Positions 52,313 through 60,944 of a DNA stretch of 64,000 nucleotides are shown here, piece by piece. Source of the stretch: Thiothrix litoralis (lineage in GTDB: Bacteria; Pseudomonadota; Gammaproteobacteria; Thiotrichales; Thiotrichaceae); assembly GCF_017901135.1 (NCBI RefSeq), contig NZ_CP072801.1:2787501-2851500 (forward strand). Direction: 5' to 3'. The position numbers were made by a program, and so were the translations under genes. Below the pieces are notes generated by a model. It was not told where the DNA came from. It did no database searches and saw only the letters and a list, made by a program, of their open reading frames with translations. Numbering within the stretch: the first letter of the stretch is position 1; each line of letters starts with the position of its first letter.

Positions 52313-52337
52313 GTTTCCTCCTCCTCGTGCGATGTGT

Positions 52338-52366
52338 GGATCGGGCTATGCCTGATCCGCTTTTTT
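52338..52366 (+). terminator. Rho-independent terminator after aldehyde dehydrogenase
   Basis: Stem GGATCGGGC / GCCTGATCC with loop TAT, one G:T pair, followed by GC and TTTTTT. It lies 25 bases after the aldehyde dehydrogenase stop. The dsbB stop codon on the other strand is in the loop. Confidence 0.9.
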
Positions 52367-52846
52367 CGGCTTACCGAACAAAGCCCACGCCGCCACAACC
52401 AACGCTGACAGGAAGGAAACCAGCGCCCAATTGGCGAGGGAAAGCCCCAGAATCACCAATTCCTCGTCTTCACACAACCCCGTTACCTCAAACAGGCCGG
52501 GAACGTGATCGCTCAGGAAGTAAACCAGTTGTTCAATCAGGTTGGGTTGCCCGCCTGCACAAGAGACTTCGCCGGGGGGCTGTAGCTGCAACCACGTTTG
52601 ATAACTGGCGGTAGCGGTTCCCACACCTGCCAGCAATAGCACCAGCCAACCCCAGACTTTCTCACCAAAACCCGTCACGGCGAGCAGGCCAAACACCCCG
52701 ATCAGCATGAACAGCAAGCGCTGGAAAATGCATAAGTAGCAAGGGTGAAGATCCAACCACGCCGTCAGCACAAAACTGCTTGCCGCAATGCTCAGCGCGA
52801 TCAGGCCAATGGCAAGCCAGAGGTTTTTACGAATGAATGTCAGCAT
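52346..52846 (-). CDS. dsbB: Disulfide bond formation protein DsbB
   Basis: 166 residues, four membrane helices. DsbB reoxidises DsbA by passing electrons to quinone. The first periplasmic loop has Cys36 and Cys39 (HPCYLCIF), and the second has the pair in GEVSCAGG and VTGLCEDEE, so all four catalytic cysteines are present. The 3' end overlaps the terminator of the convergent aldehyde dehydrogenase gene. No dsbA is adjacent. Confidence 0.95.
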   Translation of the reverse strand: MLTFIRKNLWLAIGLIALSIAASSFVLTAWLDLHPCYLCIFQRLLFMLIGVFGLLAVTGFGEKVWGWLVLLLAGVGTATASYQTWLQLQPPGEVSCAGGQPNLIEQLVYFLSDHVPGLFEVTGLCEDEELVILGLSLANWALVSFLSALVVAAWALFGKPKKADQA

Positions 52847-52971
52847 TTGTACAGGTATCCTGTGTTCATTTATTAAGTATTGCCCCCAGTCTAGTACCTA
52901 GCCATCACCAGATAAATGATAAAAGCCAGAGAACGCCAGATTTTTGCATACCCATTACCCAGGAAACCCCG

Positions 52972-54000
52972 TTGAAGCACCTGAACGACCTCACTTTCCA
53001 CAACCGCTTCCACACGCTGGGGGCGCATTTCTACAGCGAATGCCCGCCGCTGGGGCTGGAAAACCCGACCGTAGTGTGTAGCAGTGCGGCGGTATTGCAC
53101 TGGCTCAACCTGCACCCCGATGAAGCAACCACGGATTTGTTCCTGCAAGTCTTCAGCGGCAATGCCTTACTCCCCGGTATGCAACCTTTGGCGCAGGATT
53201 ATGCAGGGCATCAGTTCGGCAACTTCAACCCCTTGCTGGGCGATGGTCGCGGCCTGTTGCTGGGCGAGGTGGAAACACCCACGGGTATTCTGGATATTTA
53301 CCTCAAAGGTGCAGGCAAAACGCCCTATGCCCGCAATGCTGACGGGCGTGCCGGATTGCGCGAATGCCTGCACGAATTTCACACGACTGAACAATTGGCA
53401 GCGTTAGGTGTACCGACGGCGCGGTGTTTGTGTGTGGTTTCCGGCAGCCAGACAGTGTATCGGGGTGGCTTCGAGCCAAGCGCCATCGTAACGCGCATTG
53501 CACCCAGCCATGTGCGTTTTGGCACATTCGAGAATTATTTTTTCCAGAAAAACCGCGACGCCTTACAACAACTGGCAGACCATGTGATTACCTGCCACTA
53601 CCCGGCATGTGAGGCAGCGGGGGAACAGCGTTATGCGGCCTTTTTCCATGCAGTCGTGTTACGCACGGCACACCTAGTGGCGCACTGGCAAGCAGTCGGT
53701 TTTGTGCATGGGGTGATGAACACCGACAACCAGTCCATCCTTGGGCTGACGCTGGATGTGGGGCTGGGAACTTTTACCCTGGAACGTGACCCGGCTTATG
53801 TCTGCCACCCCGATGATGAGCACGGGCGTTATGCGTTTGGGCAACAACCCGTGGTGGGCTTGTGGAATTGCAATGTGCTGGCACGCGCCCTTTCCCCCTT
53901 GATTGCGGCACAGGATTTACGCACTGCCTTACTGGCGTATGAGCCGGAATACCTGCGCCATTACGCGGTGCTGATGTCACCATCACCGGCGCGGGCGTGA
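52972..54000 (+). CDS. selO: SelO-like protein AMPylase, C-terminally truncated
   Basis: SelO pseudokinases transfer AMP to proteins. The start is probably TTG 52972 with AGGAAA upstream, giving 342 residues; full-length family members have about 480. Present: FSGNALLPGMQPLAQDYAGHQFG, LGDGRGLLLGE, DIYLKGAGKTPYAR, RGGFEPSAIVTRIAPSHVRFGTFE and the active-site MNTDNQSILGLTLD. The usual DYGP after this is DVGLG. The reading frame ends shortly after RHYAVLMS, so the last about 140 residues of the family are missing; the GAF regulator gene overlaps the end by 18 bases. Activity is uncertain. Confidence 0.85.
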   Translation: MKHLNDLTFHNRFHTLGAHFYSECPPLGLENPTVVCSSAAVLHWLNLHPDEATTDLFLQVFSGNALLPGMQPLAQDYAGHQFGNFNPLLGDGRGLLLGEVETPTGILDIYLKGAGKTPYARNADGRAGLRECLHEFHTTEQLAALGVPTARCLCVVSGSQTVYRGGFEPSAIVTRIAPSHVRFGTFENYFFQKNRDALQQLADHVITCHYPACEAAGEQRYAAFFHAVVLRTAHLVAHWQAVGFVHGVMNTDNQSILGLTLDVGLGTFTLERDPAYVCHPDDEHGRYAFGQQPVVGLWNCNVLARALSPLIAAQDLRTALLAYEPEYLRHYAVLMSPSPARA

Positions 54001-55161
54001 TACCAGTTCTTCCAGCCGCTCGCGAACCAATTCGCTGCCTGAGGTGCTGTGGCAGAGTTTTTCCATCAAGACGGACGGGTCTTGGCAGGATTCAAGCGCC
54101 TTGCCCATCACGGCATCAATGCAATGCCGCCATTCTTCAATTTCCGGTGATTCTGATTGCGGCAAGAAACTGCCACGGTACAGTGAAAACGCTTCCTGAC
54201 TCTGCTGCTGGCGCAAGGTTTCCCAAACGCGGATAAAATCTGCCCACACCGGAACCTGCAAACGGTATGGGCGTGAACCAATCTTCCCATCCAGTAAACG
54301 GCGCAAATGCGATAACTCCGATTTCAGGGTCGCGGTAGAAACTGGCAAATCGCCGTATAATGCTGCGTGGAAGCCTTCCAACGTCAAACCTTGTGGGTTC
54401 AGCGCCAACAAGCAGAGAATTTCCACCTGACGCATCGGCAGGTTCATGGGCTTACCCCGAAACAGGATGCGCGGCTGCCCAAGGGCATGGATTTCCAGTT
54501 CGGCAAGCGGCAAATTTTGCGGCAGGCAACGCCCAATCGACCGCGCCAGTTCCGTCACCGCCGCTTGCCCCAAGGGGGTGTGCTGGTTCCAAGTAGTCGA
54601 CATATCCAGGATACCAACGCATTCACCGGATTGCGGGTGAATGATCGGTGCGCCATAACACACCCAGTCATGCACAAACGGCAAATAGTGTTCGGATGAA
54701 AACACCGTCACCGAACGCCGCAGTTTCAGCGACAGGCCAATGGCATTGGTGCCGACTGAGCGTTCATCCCAGTGCCCGCCTGCGGTGAAATTGACGGCTT
54801 CGGCACGTTTGCGCATGTGGTTGCTGGCGAATGTCCACAGCAGCCGCCCGGACGGGTCGGCAATCGCTGCCACCAGTTCGCCTTCCTTGGCGAGTTGCAT
54901 CATGGCATCCTGTTCACGCCGGGCGGCTTGGCACAGGGGGGATTCCTGCCAATGGCGGGCGGCGGTGTATTCGTCATCCGCCGGGGCATGAAGCCTCTGA
55001 GGTTTTAAATGTTGGGCACTCCGCTGCCACGAGGACATGATGTCTTCGCGAACATTATCTGTCTTGATGAACGGACTACCCGCTACGAAACGGCTCCACT
55101 GAGTCTCAATCTCAGACCGCCGTTGGGTCAAGCGGCTACCTCTTACGCTTGCCAGTGCCAT
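53983..55161 (-). CDS. GAF-domain transcriptional regulator without AAA+ domain
   Basis: 392 residues from ATG 55161 (AGGAGG 4 bases upstream). The N-terminal half matches AcoR-type activators: IMSSWQRSA, then a GAF domain (LLWTFASNHMRKRAEAVNFTAGGHWDERSVGTNAIGLSL, YLPFVHDWVCYGAPIIHPQSGECVGILDMST). The AAA+ sigma-54 domain that follows in AcoR is missing; instead there is a winged-helix-like part (MNLPMRQVEILCLLALNPQGLTLEGFHAALYG, LKSELSHLRRLLDG). It is probably a sigma-70-class regulator of the aldehyde dehydrogenase gene nearby. Its last bases overlap selO on the other strand. Confidence 0.8.
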   Translation of the reverse strand: MALASVRGSRLTQRRSEIETQWSRFVAGSPFIKTDNVREDIMSSWQRSAQHLKPQRLHAPADDEYTAARHWQESPLCQAARREQDAMMQLAKEGELVAAIADPSGRLLWTFASNHMRKRAEAVNFTAGGHWDERSVGTNAIGLSLKLRRSVTVFSSEHYLPFVHDWVCYGAPIIHPQSGECVGILDMSTTWNQHTPLGQAAVTELARSIGRCLPQNLPLAELEIHALGQPRILFRGKPMNLPMRQVEILCLLALNPQGLTLEGFHAALYGDLPVSTATLKSELSHLRRLLDGKIGSRPYRLQVPVWADFIRVWETLRQQQSQEAFSLYRGSFLPQSESPEIEEWRHCIDAVMGKALESCQDPSVLMEKLCHSTSGSELVRERLEELVSRPRR

Positions 55162-55272
55162 ACTACCTCCTGCCTCCCAAACTCTTCTCAACCTTACTAC
55201 GGTCAGCATCGACCATCTACAGGTTAATAGCATGTTTTTCAAGTCTATGCGAAAAACCAGTTTTCCCTTTAG

Positions 55273-55920
55273 TCACAACGCCTGCCGAAACGTCAGGTTA
55301 ATGCGTTCCTCACCCAAAAGCGGGTGTTGCCCCGCCTTGAGTGGCGCAATGCCGTGGAACACCAACCGTGCTGCCCCGCCCCAGACCACCACATCGCCGT
55401 GCAGCAATGGCACTTTCACCGCCTTGTCACTGCGCTGCAATCCGCCCCACAAGAACGTCGCGGGCAAACCCAACGACATCGACACAATCGGCGCGGTCAG
55501 GTCGCGTTCGTCCCGATCCTGATGCAAGGCCATTTTTGCACCTACCGGATAGCGGTTGATCAGGCAGGCATCTGGCTGGAATGCGGGGAAACCTGCCGCC
55601 AGTGCTGCGGCTTGCGCCAAGTTGCGGAAATCCGCTGGCATCGCAGGCCACGCTTGCCCACTCAGCGGGTCGGTGGTGCTGTAGCGGTAGCCTTTACGGT
55701 CGGTGATCCAGCCCGCCGTGCCGCAATTAGTCATCGCCACCGACATCGTATAGCCGCCGGGCGTTTGCATGTGCCGGAACGGGGCTTGGGCAGCAATGGC
55801 GTGGATGCCTGCCAGCAAGCTATCGGTGTGGGCGGCGGCGTATTGGCGCAATACCAGCGCACCGGGGCTTAAGGGTTCAGTCCACGGTTCGGGCGGGGTG
55901 TTGAAGATGTCGAGGTTCAT
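55273..55920 (-). CDS. alkB: AlkB-type DNA/RNA dealkylase
   Basis: 215 residues, the same size as E. coli AlkB. It removes methyl groups from 1-methyladenine and 3-methylcytosine by Fe(II)/2-oxoglutarate oxidation. The iron ligands are His133, Asp135 (LHQDRDE) and His189 (VFHGI); Arg206 and Arg212 (RINLTFR) bind 2-oxoglutarate; the N-terminal substrate region has GGYTMSVAMTNCG and GYRYSTTDP. No ada or alkA gene was seen beside it. Single-gene unit. Confidence 0.95.
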   Translation of the reverse strand: MNLDIFNTPPEPWTEPLSPGALVLRQYAAAHTDSLLAGIHAIAAQAPFRHMQTPGGYTMSVAMTNCGTAGWITDRKGYRYSTTDPLSGQAWPAMPADFRNLAQAAALAAGFPAFQPDACLINRYPVGAKMALHQDRDERDLTAPIVSMSLGLPATFLWGGLQRSDKAVKVPLLHGDVVVWGGAARLVFHGIAPLKAGQHPLLGEERINLTFRQAL

Positions 55921-56054
55921 GGGGGGATTTTAATGGTTGGGTTAGGTTGATGCAGGTAATTTTCATAATAGAAGCTACCGATAAAAGCTCTGCATAATGC
56001 TAACCTTTGACGCTATAATCTTTGGCAATCGATTGCCAAATTGGGAACTTTTCA

Positions 56055-56696
56055 ATGATAGACAGAGCCATTGGGGTATCTGGGTTAGCACTCACCATTG
56101 TTTTTGGGCTTTGGAGTATTGCCCCAACAAGGTTTCCTCTAATACCTGCATGGGTAACTTTCACTGGAGTTGGATTCGGCATATTTTTGCTTGGATTAGC
56201 AATAGGATTGCTCATATCCAACAAAAGGAGTACTTCAGAGACACAACTTTCACAGCAGCCCAATCTGATGCTATCAATGATAGGGGCTGGTGTCTTCGAC
56301 CCAGACGCAACAGACATGCGAGGAGTCTGGACAGGAATAGGGATAAACGCCAAAATTTGGAATACTGGCGCATCCAGTGTTGCAACTGAATGGCTGTTAT
56401 TTGTTATTCCAGAAAATGAAACTCCTGTTATTGCTCAACTGACTGAAATACCAGACTCTCTTCGGGTAAGCGGATCGATTAATAGCACTGTTATACGCGC
56501 ATCTGAATCTCTTGAGTCCAAAACAAAGGATATGCCAGTGGGAACTACACCAGTTGAGGGAACACTCCTGTTTTATGTTGCAATGCGACGAGAAATCATC
56601 CTAAAGCCATCAACTCGTTTGGAGTTAATTGTGAAAGATATTAACGGAAAAGAAACAAAAGTAACCAAAGTAATGGGGGATTGGATTCATCGCTAG
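56055..56696 (+). CDS. Small membrane protein of unknown function
   Basis: 213 residues from ATG 56055 (GGGAAC upstream; TTG 56022 also in frame). Two membrane helices (about 5-24 and 31-56) are followed by a soluble beta-rich domain (GVWTGIGINAKIWNTGASSVATEWLLFVIP, VEGTLLFYVAM, RLELIVKDINGKETKV) that looks like an immunoglobulin-like or carbohydrate-type sandwich. G+C is lower than in neighbouring genes, suggesting transfer. No family is recognised. Confidence 0.65.
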   Translation: MIDRAIGVSGLALTIVFGLWSIAPTRFPLIPAWVTFTGVGFGIFLLGLAIGLLISNKRSTSETQLSQQPNLMLSMIGAGVFDPDATDMRGVWTGIGINAKIWNTGASSVATEWLLFVIPENETPVIAQLTEIPDSLRVSGSINSTVIRASESLESKTKDMPVGTTPVEGTLLFYVAMRREIILKPSTRLELIVKDINGKETKVTKVMGDWIHR

Positions 56697-56916
56697 TACC
56701 AAGCAAGGTCAGCCAGCGAGTGACAAACTGGTACAATCCGCGAGTCCATTGAAAATCCAAACCAACGAACTAACTCGCCCCCATTGGGAACACCTGCTGC
56801 AACAAGGTTTTATACTCAACGTCATGAACAGTTGGTTCCTTCCAAGCGTCCTGATAGATGCATACTCGATCGCCTGTTATATATAGTTTTCGTCCAACAA
56901 ACCTTTAGGTGCTTTC

Positions 56917-57240
56917 ATGCAGCTCAAACCCGGCATTAAGTTGCTATCAGAAATCGAAGGCGTCGGTGCGACAGCAGAAAAAGGCACGCGCGTTAACGTC
57001 CGTTTGAATGGTTGGCTGAGCAAAGGTGAACCCATTGACCAAAACACCCTAAACACGTTTGTCGTTGGTGAGCGAGTGCTGATACCCGGCATCGAATACG
57101 CCGTTGAGGGTATGCGTGTTGGTGGAACGCGGAAGGTAAAAATCAGCCCTCACCTCGCGTACCAGCAGACGGGCGTTCCCGGCATCATCCCCGCCAATGC
57201 CGTACTGATCTATGAAATTGAATTGCTTGGTGTTGAGTAA
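56917..57240 (+). CDS. FKBP-type peptidyl-prolyl isomerase
   Basis: 107 residues, a single FKBP domain without signal peptide. Landmarks: KGTRVNVRLNGWLSKGEPID, VLIPGIEYAVEGMRVGGTRKVKISPHLAYQQTGVPGIIPANAVLIYEIELLGV. Active-site aromatic positions are partly changed (RLNGWL in place of the usual HYTG), so activity may be weak. Probably a cytoplasmic folding helper. A 220-base upstream gap (56697-56916) holds an AT-rich stretch but no recognised gene. Confidence 0.9.
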   Translation: MQLKPGIKLLSEIEGVGATAEKGTRVNVRLNGWLSKGEPIDQNTLNTFVVGERVLIPGIEYAVEGMRVGGTRKVKISPHLAYQQTGVPGIIPANAVLIYEIELLGVE

Positions 57241-57301
57241 AATACCGTACCCCTTATGATTGACCACCAAAAATTCCAGTCCCTAGTCAAACAGCTTTAT
57301 A

Positions 57302-57738
57302 TCAGAAATCATCCTCCACCTCCTGCCTGTCGGGGTGGGTATGTTTCGGCAACAACGCCAATAACTCGCTGGCGTGACTGATTTCCCGATTTAACTCGTC
57401 ACTATCCGCATCAACCAGACACACCGGCTTTTTACCGTTTGTCGCGGCGGCAGCCAAAGCGTTCAGCAGGTAGAGTTCAGGGTGGGTGGCAGCCTCGTTC
57501 TCACTGGTTTGGGCTGCGTTGCCCGCGACACCTGAACCCAGACCGACCAGTACTTTTGCACCGCCAGCGACCAATTCGCCACCGGGGATCAAATCCTTGC
57601 TCAGTTCCAGTATCCCGACCAGACCATCGCCCACCGTCTTGAAGCCTTCACCGACTTTTTCCTTCAGGGTTTTATTGCTCTTTTCGGATGGTTACACCAA
57701 GTGCATCAACAATGTTTCCATCCGCACTTTCAGCGGCG
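57302..57738 (-). pseudogene. Broken reading frame, remnant of an unknown protein
   Basis: A 110-residue frame (57302-57634, LSKDLIPGGELVAGGAKVLVGLGSGVAGNAAQTSENEA...) continues upstream as NKTLKEKVGEGFKTV to a stop near 57689. In another frame upstream is LIDAAESADGNIVDALGVTIRKEQ, which ends there. The two parts look like one gene with a frameshift. The start is lost at the end of the prolyl aminopeptidase gene. Function unknown; low confidence. Confidence 0.4.
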
Positions 57739-58677
57739 TCAATCAGGGAAATGTGGGCACGACGTTAGGTTGGTGTGCAATGTGGTTGCCGCTTGTTGCA
57801 GAGCTTGCTGCAAGGTAGTTTCATGCATCCCGTGTCCCGCCTCCACCGCCACCAGTTGGCAACGTGGTAAGGCATCCGCCAGCAAGTGGGCGCTGGCATA
57901 ACGGCATACCTGATCGTTGACGCCGTGTACCAGTGTGGCGGGAATGTCGCGGATAGCCTCCAGCCCCGGCAAGACACCTTGCGGGCTGAGAAAGAACTGG
58001 TGGGCGCAATAATGGCTATACACGCGGGCGCGGTGGATGCTCCGCTGCCAGCGTGCCGAGTCAGGGTTGAAGGTCGGCGCGGATAGCCCCATGACCGTGC
58101 ATTCCCACACATCCCAAGCCAGCGCGTAACGGTAAGCGTCTTCCTGACGAGTCTGCGGGTTGAGCAACTGCTGGTACAAGCTGAGGATGGGGTTTGCACC
58201 TTCCGGTGTTGCCAAGGCTTGGCGTAAGGCTTGGTACGCTGCCGGAAATTGTTGGGCAACCCCGTGTGGCGTACTAAACCATTCCCAGTCTTCTTGCCGT
58301 GCCAGAAATGCCCCGCGCAACAGCAAGCCCAATACCTGTTGTGGGTAACGTTTAGCATATTCCAGCGCCAAGCTTGCGCCCCACGAACCGCCGTAGATAA
58401 CCCATTGCGTAATATCCAAATGCTGGCGTAAGGCTTCCATGTCGCGCACCAGTGCTGCGGTACGGTTGCCTAATAAGCTGCCGCCGGGTGTGGATTGCCC
58501 GCAACCGCGCTGATCAAACTGGATAATGCGGAAGCCTTCTGGATACAACAGCTTGGCTTGCGCGGGATGACAGCCAGAGCCGGGGCCGCCGTGTACAAAC
58601 AGCAAGGGAATACCCGCCGGATGACCGAATTCGGCGTAATGCAACACATGGCCTTGGGTGACGGGCAGGTTCTTCAT
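57739..58677 (-). CDS. pip: Prolyl aminopeptidase, alpha/beta hydrolase
   Basis: 312 residues, peptidase family S33, which removes N-terminal proline. HGGPGSGCHP (oxyanion region), FDQRGCGQSTP, the nucleophile Ser in GGSWGASLALEYAKRYP, and the catalytic Asp/His in GVNDQVCRYAS and EAGHGMHE are in place. It overlaps the upstream ABC-2 ATPase gene by 4 bases, so it is the last gene of the ABC operon that begins at 61939. Why a peptidase sits in this operon is unclear. Confidence 0.9.
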   Translation of the reverse strand: MKNLPVTQGHVLHYAEFGHPAGIPLLFVHGGPGSGCHPAQAKLLYPEGFRIIQFDQRGCGQSTPGGSLLGNRTAALVRDMEALRQHLDITQWVIYGGSWGASLALEYAKRYPQQVLGLLLRGAFLARQEDWEWFSTPHGVAQQFPAAYQALRQALATPEGANPILSLYQQLLNPQTRQEDAYRYALAWDVWECTVMGLSAPTFNPDSARWQRSIHRARVYSHYCAHQFFLSPQGVLPGLEAIRDIPATLVHGVNDQVCRYASAHLLADALPRCQLVAVEAGHGMHETTLQQALQQAATTLHTNLTSCPHFPD

Positions 58678-59432
58678 AGCTGGGCTGGCGTGGTTTCTAC
58701 ACGGGATTCCCCCGACAACTGGAAGAAAGCTTCCAGCAAGGATGCGGTGTTGGTTTGGGTAATCAGGGCAGCCGGTGGGGCTTGTGCCAGCAATTTGCCC
58801 TTGTGCATGACCAGTATCTGATCCGCTTGCTCGGCTTCGTCAATCAGGTGGGTGGCCCACAAGACGCACAAGCCTTGCTCGCGGCACAAGCGGTGGACGT
58901 AAGCCAGCAAGGTGGCGCGGGAAGCGGGGTCAAGGCCGACGGTGGCTTCATCCATCAACAGCAATTTCGGTTCGGTTAAGAGCGCCCGCGCCAGTTCCAC
59001 CTTGCGGCGATTGCCACCGCTGAGGTTGCGACAAGGCGTGGGGGCAAGGTCGGCGATTTCCAGTTGGGTGAGGACGTGGGTACTGCGGGCGCGGATGTCG
59101 GCTTTACCCATGCCATGCAAACGCCCGTAAAAGTCCAGATTGGTTTGCACGCTGAGGTCAAGATCAAGCGCGGGTTGCTGGAACACCACGCCCATCTGCG
59201 CCAGTGCTTGCGGCAAGTGTTGGCGAATGCTGATGCTGTTGAGGTGAATATCGCCCTGATCTGGCGCGAATAGCCCGGTCAACAGTTGGAAGAGGGTGGA
59301 TTTCCCCGCTCCATTGGGTCCCAGCAAGGCATGAAAGCCGCTGCCAAGCTGGAAACTCACCTGATTCACAGCACACAGTTTGCCGTAGTGCTTGCTGATC
59401 GCAGCGACGGACAGGATAGGTAATTCAGGCAT
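58674..59432 (-). CDS. ABC-2 type transporter ATPase
   Basis: 252 residues from ATG 59432, with GAGGAA upstream. Walker A LLGPNGAGKSTLF, signature LSGGNRRKVELARALL and Walker B KLLLMDEATVGLDPASR. It resembles ATPases paired with ABC-2 permeases, including a type often found with PQQ-dependent alcohol oxidation genes. Its permease is most likely the ABC-2 gene at 62838-63644, 3.4 kb upstream, separated by the sulfonate-type operon and vapBC. It overlaps the preceding ATPase gene by 8 bases. Confidence 0.85.
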   Translation of the reverse strand: MPELPILSVAAISKHYGKLCAVNQVSFQLGSGFHALLGPNGAGKSTLFQLLTGLFAPDQGDIHLNSISIRQHLPQALAQMGVVFQQPALDLDLSVQTNLDFYGRLHGMGKADIRARSTHVLTQLEIADLAPTPCRNLSGGNRRKVELARALLTEPKLLLMDEATVGLDPASRATLLAYVHRLCREQGLCVLWATHLIDEAEQADQILVMHKGKLLAQAPPAALITQTNTASLLEAFFQLSGESRVETTPAQL

Positions 59433-60192
59433 GTGGAAATTCCTCAGAAGTCCGGTCAAGCAGGCCGGAAAGCAGTGCCGGGTATTGTTGCAGCAGTTCA
59501 GCCTGCAAGGGTTGTAAGGCGCTGGTATTCAGTGGGCGCGGGCGTTGCAGCGGCACGCGGTAATCCAGAATCACCTTGGCAGGGCGTGGCGATAAGAATA
59601 GCACTCTATCCGCCAGCAACAAGGCTTCGTTCAAACTGTGGGTGACAAACAGCACGGTCGGCTGGCTTTCTGCCCACAGCTTCAGCAGCAACTGGCGTAA
59701 GTCTTGTGCGGTGGGTTCATCCAGCGACTGAAAGGGTTCATCCATCAGCAACAGGCTGGGCTGGGTCACGAAGGCGCGTACCAGTGCGGCGCGGCGTTTC
59801 ATTCCGCCCGACAGTTGATTGGGGAAGCTGTCACGGAAATCCTGCAAACCGAGTTGCTGCAACAGCGTCTCCATGCGGGCAAAGCGTGCGTTGTCGTGCT
59901 GGCGTTGCGGCGCCTCCAGCACCAGCCGGATGTTATCCGCGACACTTAGCCAAGGCAGCAAACGCGGTTCCTGAAACATGAAACTTAAGGTGGTGTCCGG
60001 CGGGGAGTGGATTTGCCCGGTGAAATCGGTATCCAGCCCTGCAATCATATTCAACAAGGTGCTTTTGCCCGTCCCCGAAGGCCCCACTAGCGCGATGAAT
60101 TCGCCTTGATTGGCACTAAAACGCAAATCCTGCACCGCACAGACGCCGTTTGGGTAGATTTTGCGTTGTAAATCAATGGATAGAAGACTCAT
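59425..60192 (-). CDS. Nitrate/sulfonate-type ABC transporter ATPase
   Basis: 255 residues from ATG 60192, which overlaps the permease stop (ATGA). Walker A LVGPSGTGKSTLLNMIAG, FQEPRLLPWLSV after the Q-loop, signature LSGGMKRRAALVRAF and Walker B LLLMDEPFQSLD place it in the SsuB/TauB/NrtD group. It energises the permease encoded just upstream. The protein has a normal length; the substrate is not defined. Confidence 0.9.
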   Translation of the reverse strand: MSLLSIDLQRKIYPNGVCAVQDLRFSANQGEFIALVGPSGTGKSTLLNMIAGLDTDFTGQIHSPPDTTLSFMFQEPRLLPWLSVADNIRLVLEAPQRQHDNARFARMETLLQQLGLQDFRDSFPNQLSGGMKRRAALVRAFVTQPSLLLMDEPFQSLDEPTAQDLRQLLLKLWAESQPTVLFVTHSLNEALLLADRVLFLSPRPAKVILDYRVPLQRPRPLNTSALQPLQAELLQQYPALLSGLLDRTSEEFPHA

Positions 60193-60944
60193 GTGCGCCA
60201 CCGATTCAAATGCCGCTCCAGCGGGCGTAGCAGCAAGGCTTCCAGCGCCAGCACGATCAGCGCAAACGCCAGTGTGTAGGCCAGAATCCCGCTAATGTCG
60301 AAAAAGTGGAAGTAATTGCCCAATTGGAAACCGACACCATTACTACGCCCCAACAGTTCCACCACCAGCACGATTTTCCAGATCAGCGCCAGCCCGTTAC
60401 GCGCTGCGCCGAACAAATAGGGGTAAAGTTGTGGCAGGTAGACGCTGCGGAAGGTTTGCCAGCGTGACAGCCGATAGACTTGCGCGACTTGCAGCAAGTC
60501 GTGGTCGATGGCGCGAGCGCCTTCGCGCAGGGTGACAATCACCATCGGGATTTTGTTCAAGGCTACCGCCAGCACCGCTGCGGTTTCGCCCAAGCCCAGC
60601 CAGATGTAGCAGAGGATAATGGTGACGAGCGCGGGAATATTGAGGCCGAGGATCAGCAGCACATCCAGCGCATTATCCCACGCTTTGCGGCTGCCCATGA
60701 GAATGCCGATGGCGACCCCGACCAGCATCGCCAGCGTGAAACTGACGATAACCCGCAGCAGGGTGATGCCGAGATGAAACAGTAATTCACCGTTGACGAG
60801 CTGTTGCCACAAGGTTTCCAGCACTGCCAGCGGGCTGGGCAGGGAACGGCTGGCTAGCAGTAACGCGAGCAGTTGCCAAACCAGCAAAAAGCCGCCTAGC
60901 ACTAGCACCCGCACGTAACGCTGATTCAGCTTCACTTCGCGCAA
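60189..60944 (-). CDS. Nitrate/sulfonate-type ABC transporter permease
   Basis: 251 residues with about six membrane helices and the EAA-type loop (DHDLLQVAQVYRLSRWQTFRSVYLPQLYPYLFGAARNGLALIWKIVLVVELLGRSNGVG) of the SsuC/TauC family. It overlaps the binding-protein gene by 13 bases and the ATPase gene by 4 bases, so translation is coupled. Confidence 0.9.
   Translation of the reverse strand: MREVKLNQRYVRVLVLGGFLLVWQLLALLLASRSLPSPLAVLETLWQQLVNGELLFHLGITLLRVIVSFTLAMLVGVAIGILMGSRKAWDNALDVLLILGLNIPALVTIILCYIWLGLGETAAVLAVALNKIPMVIVTLREGARAIDHDLLQVAQVYRLSRWQTFRSVYLPQLYPYLFGAARNGLALIWKIVLVVELLGRSNGVGFQLGNYFHFFDISGILAYTLAFALIVLALEALLLRPLERHLNRWRT

Noticed and set aside
56697-56916. Open reading of about 60 codons before the FKBP gene
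   Set aside because: No ribosome site at a suitable start, no recognisable family and frame continues out of the preceding gene by chance.
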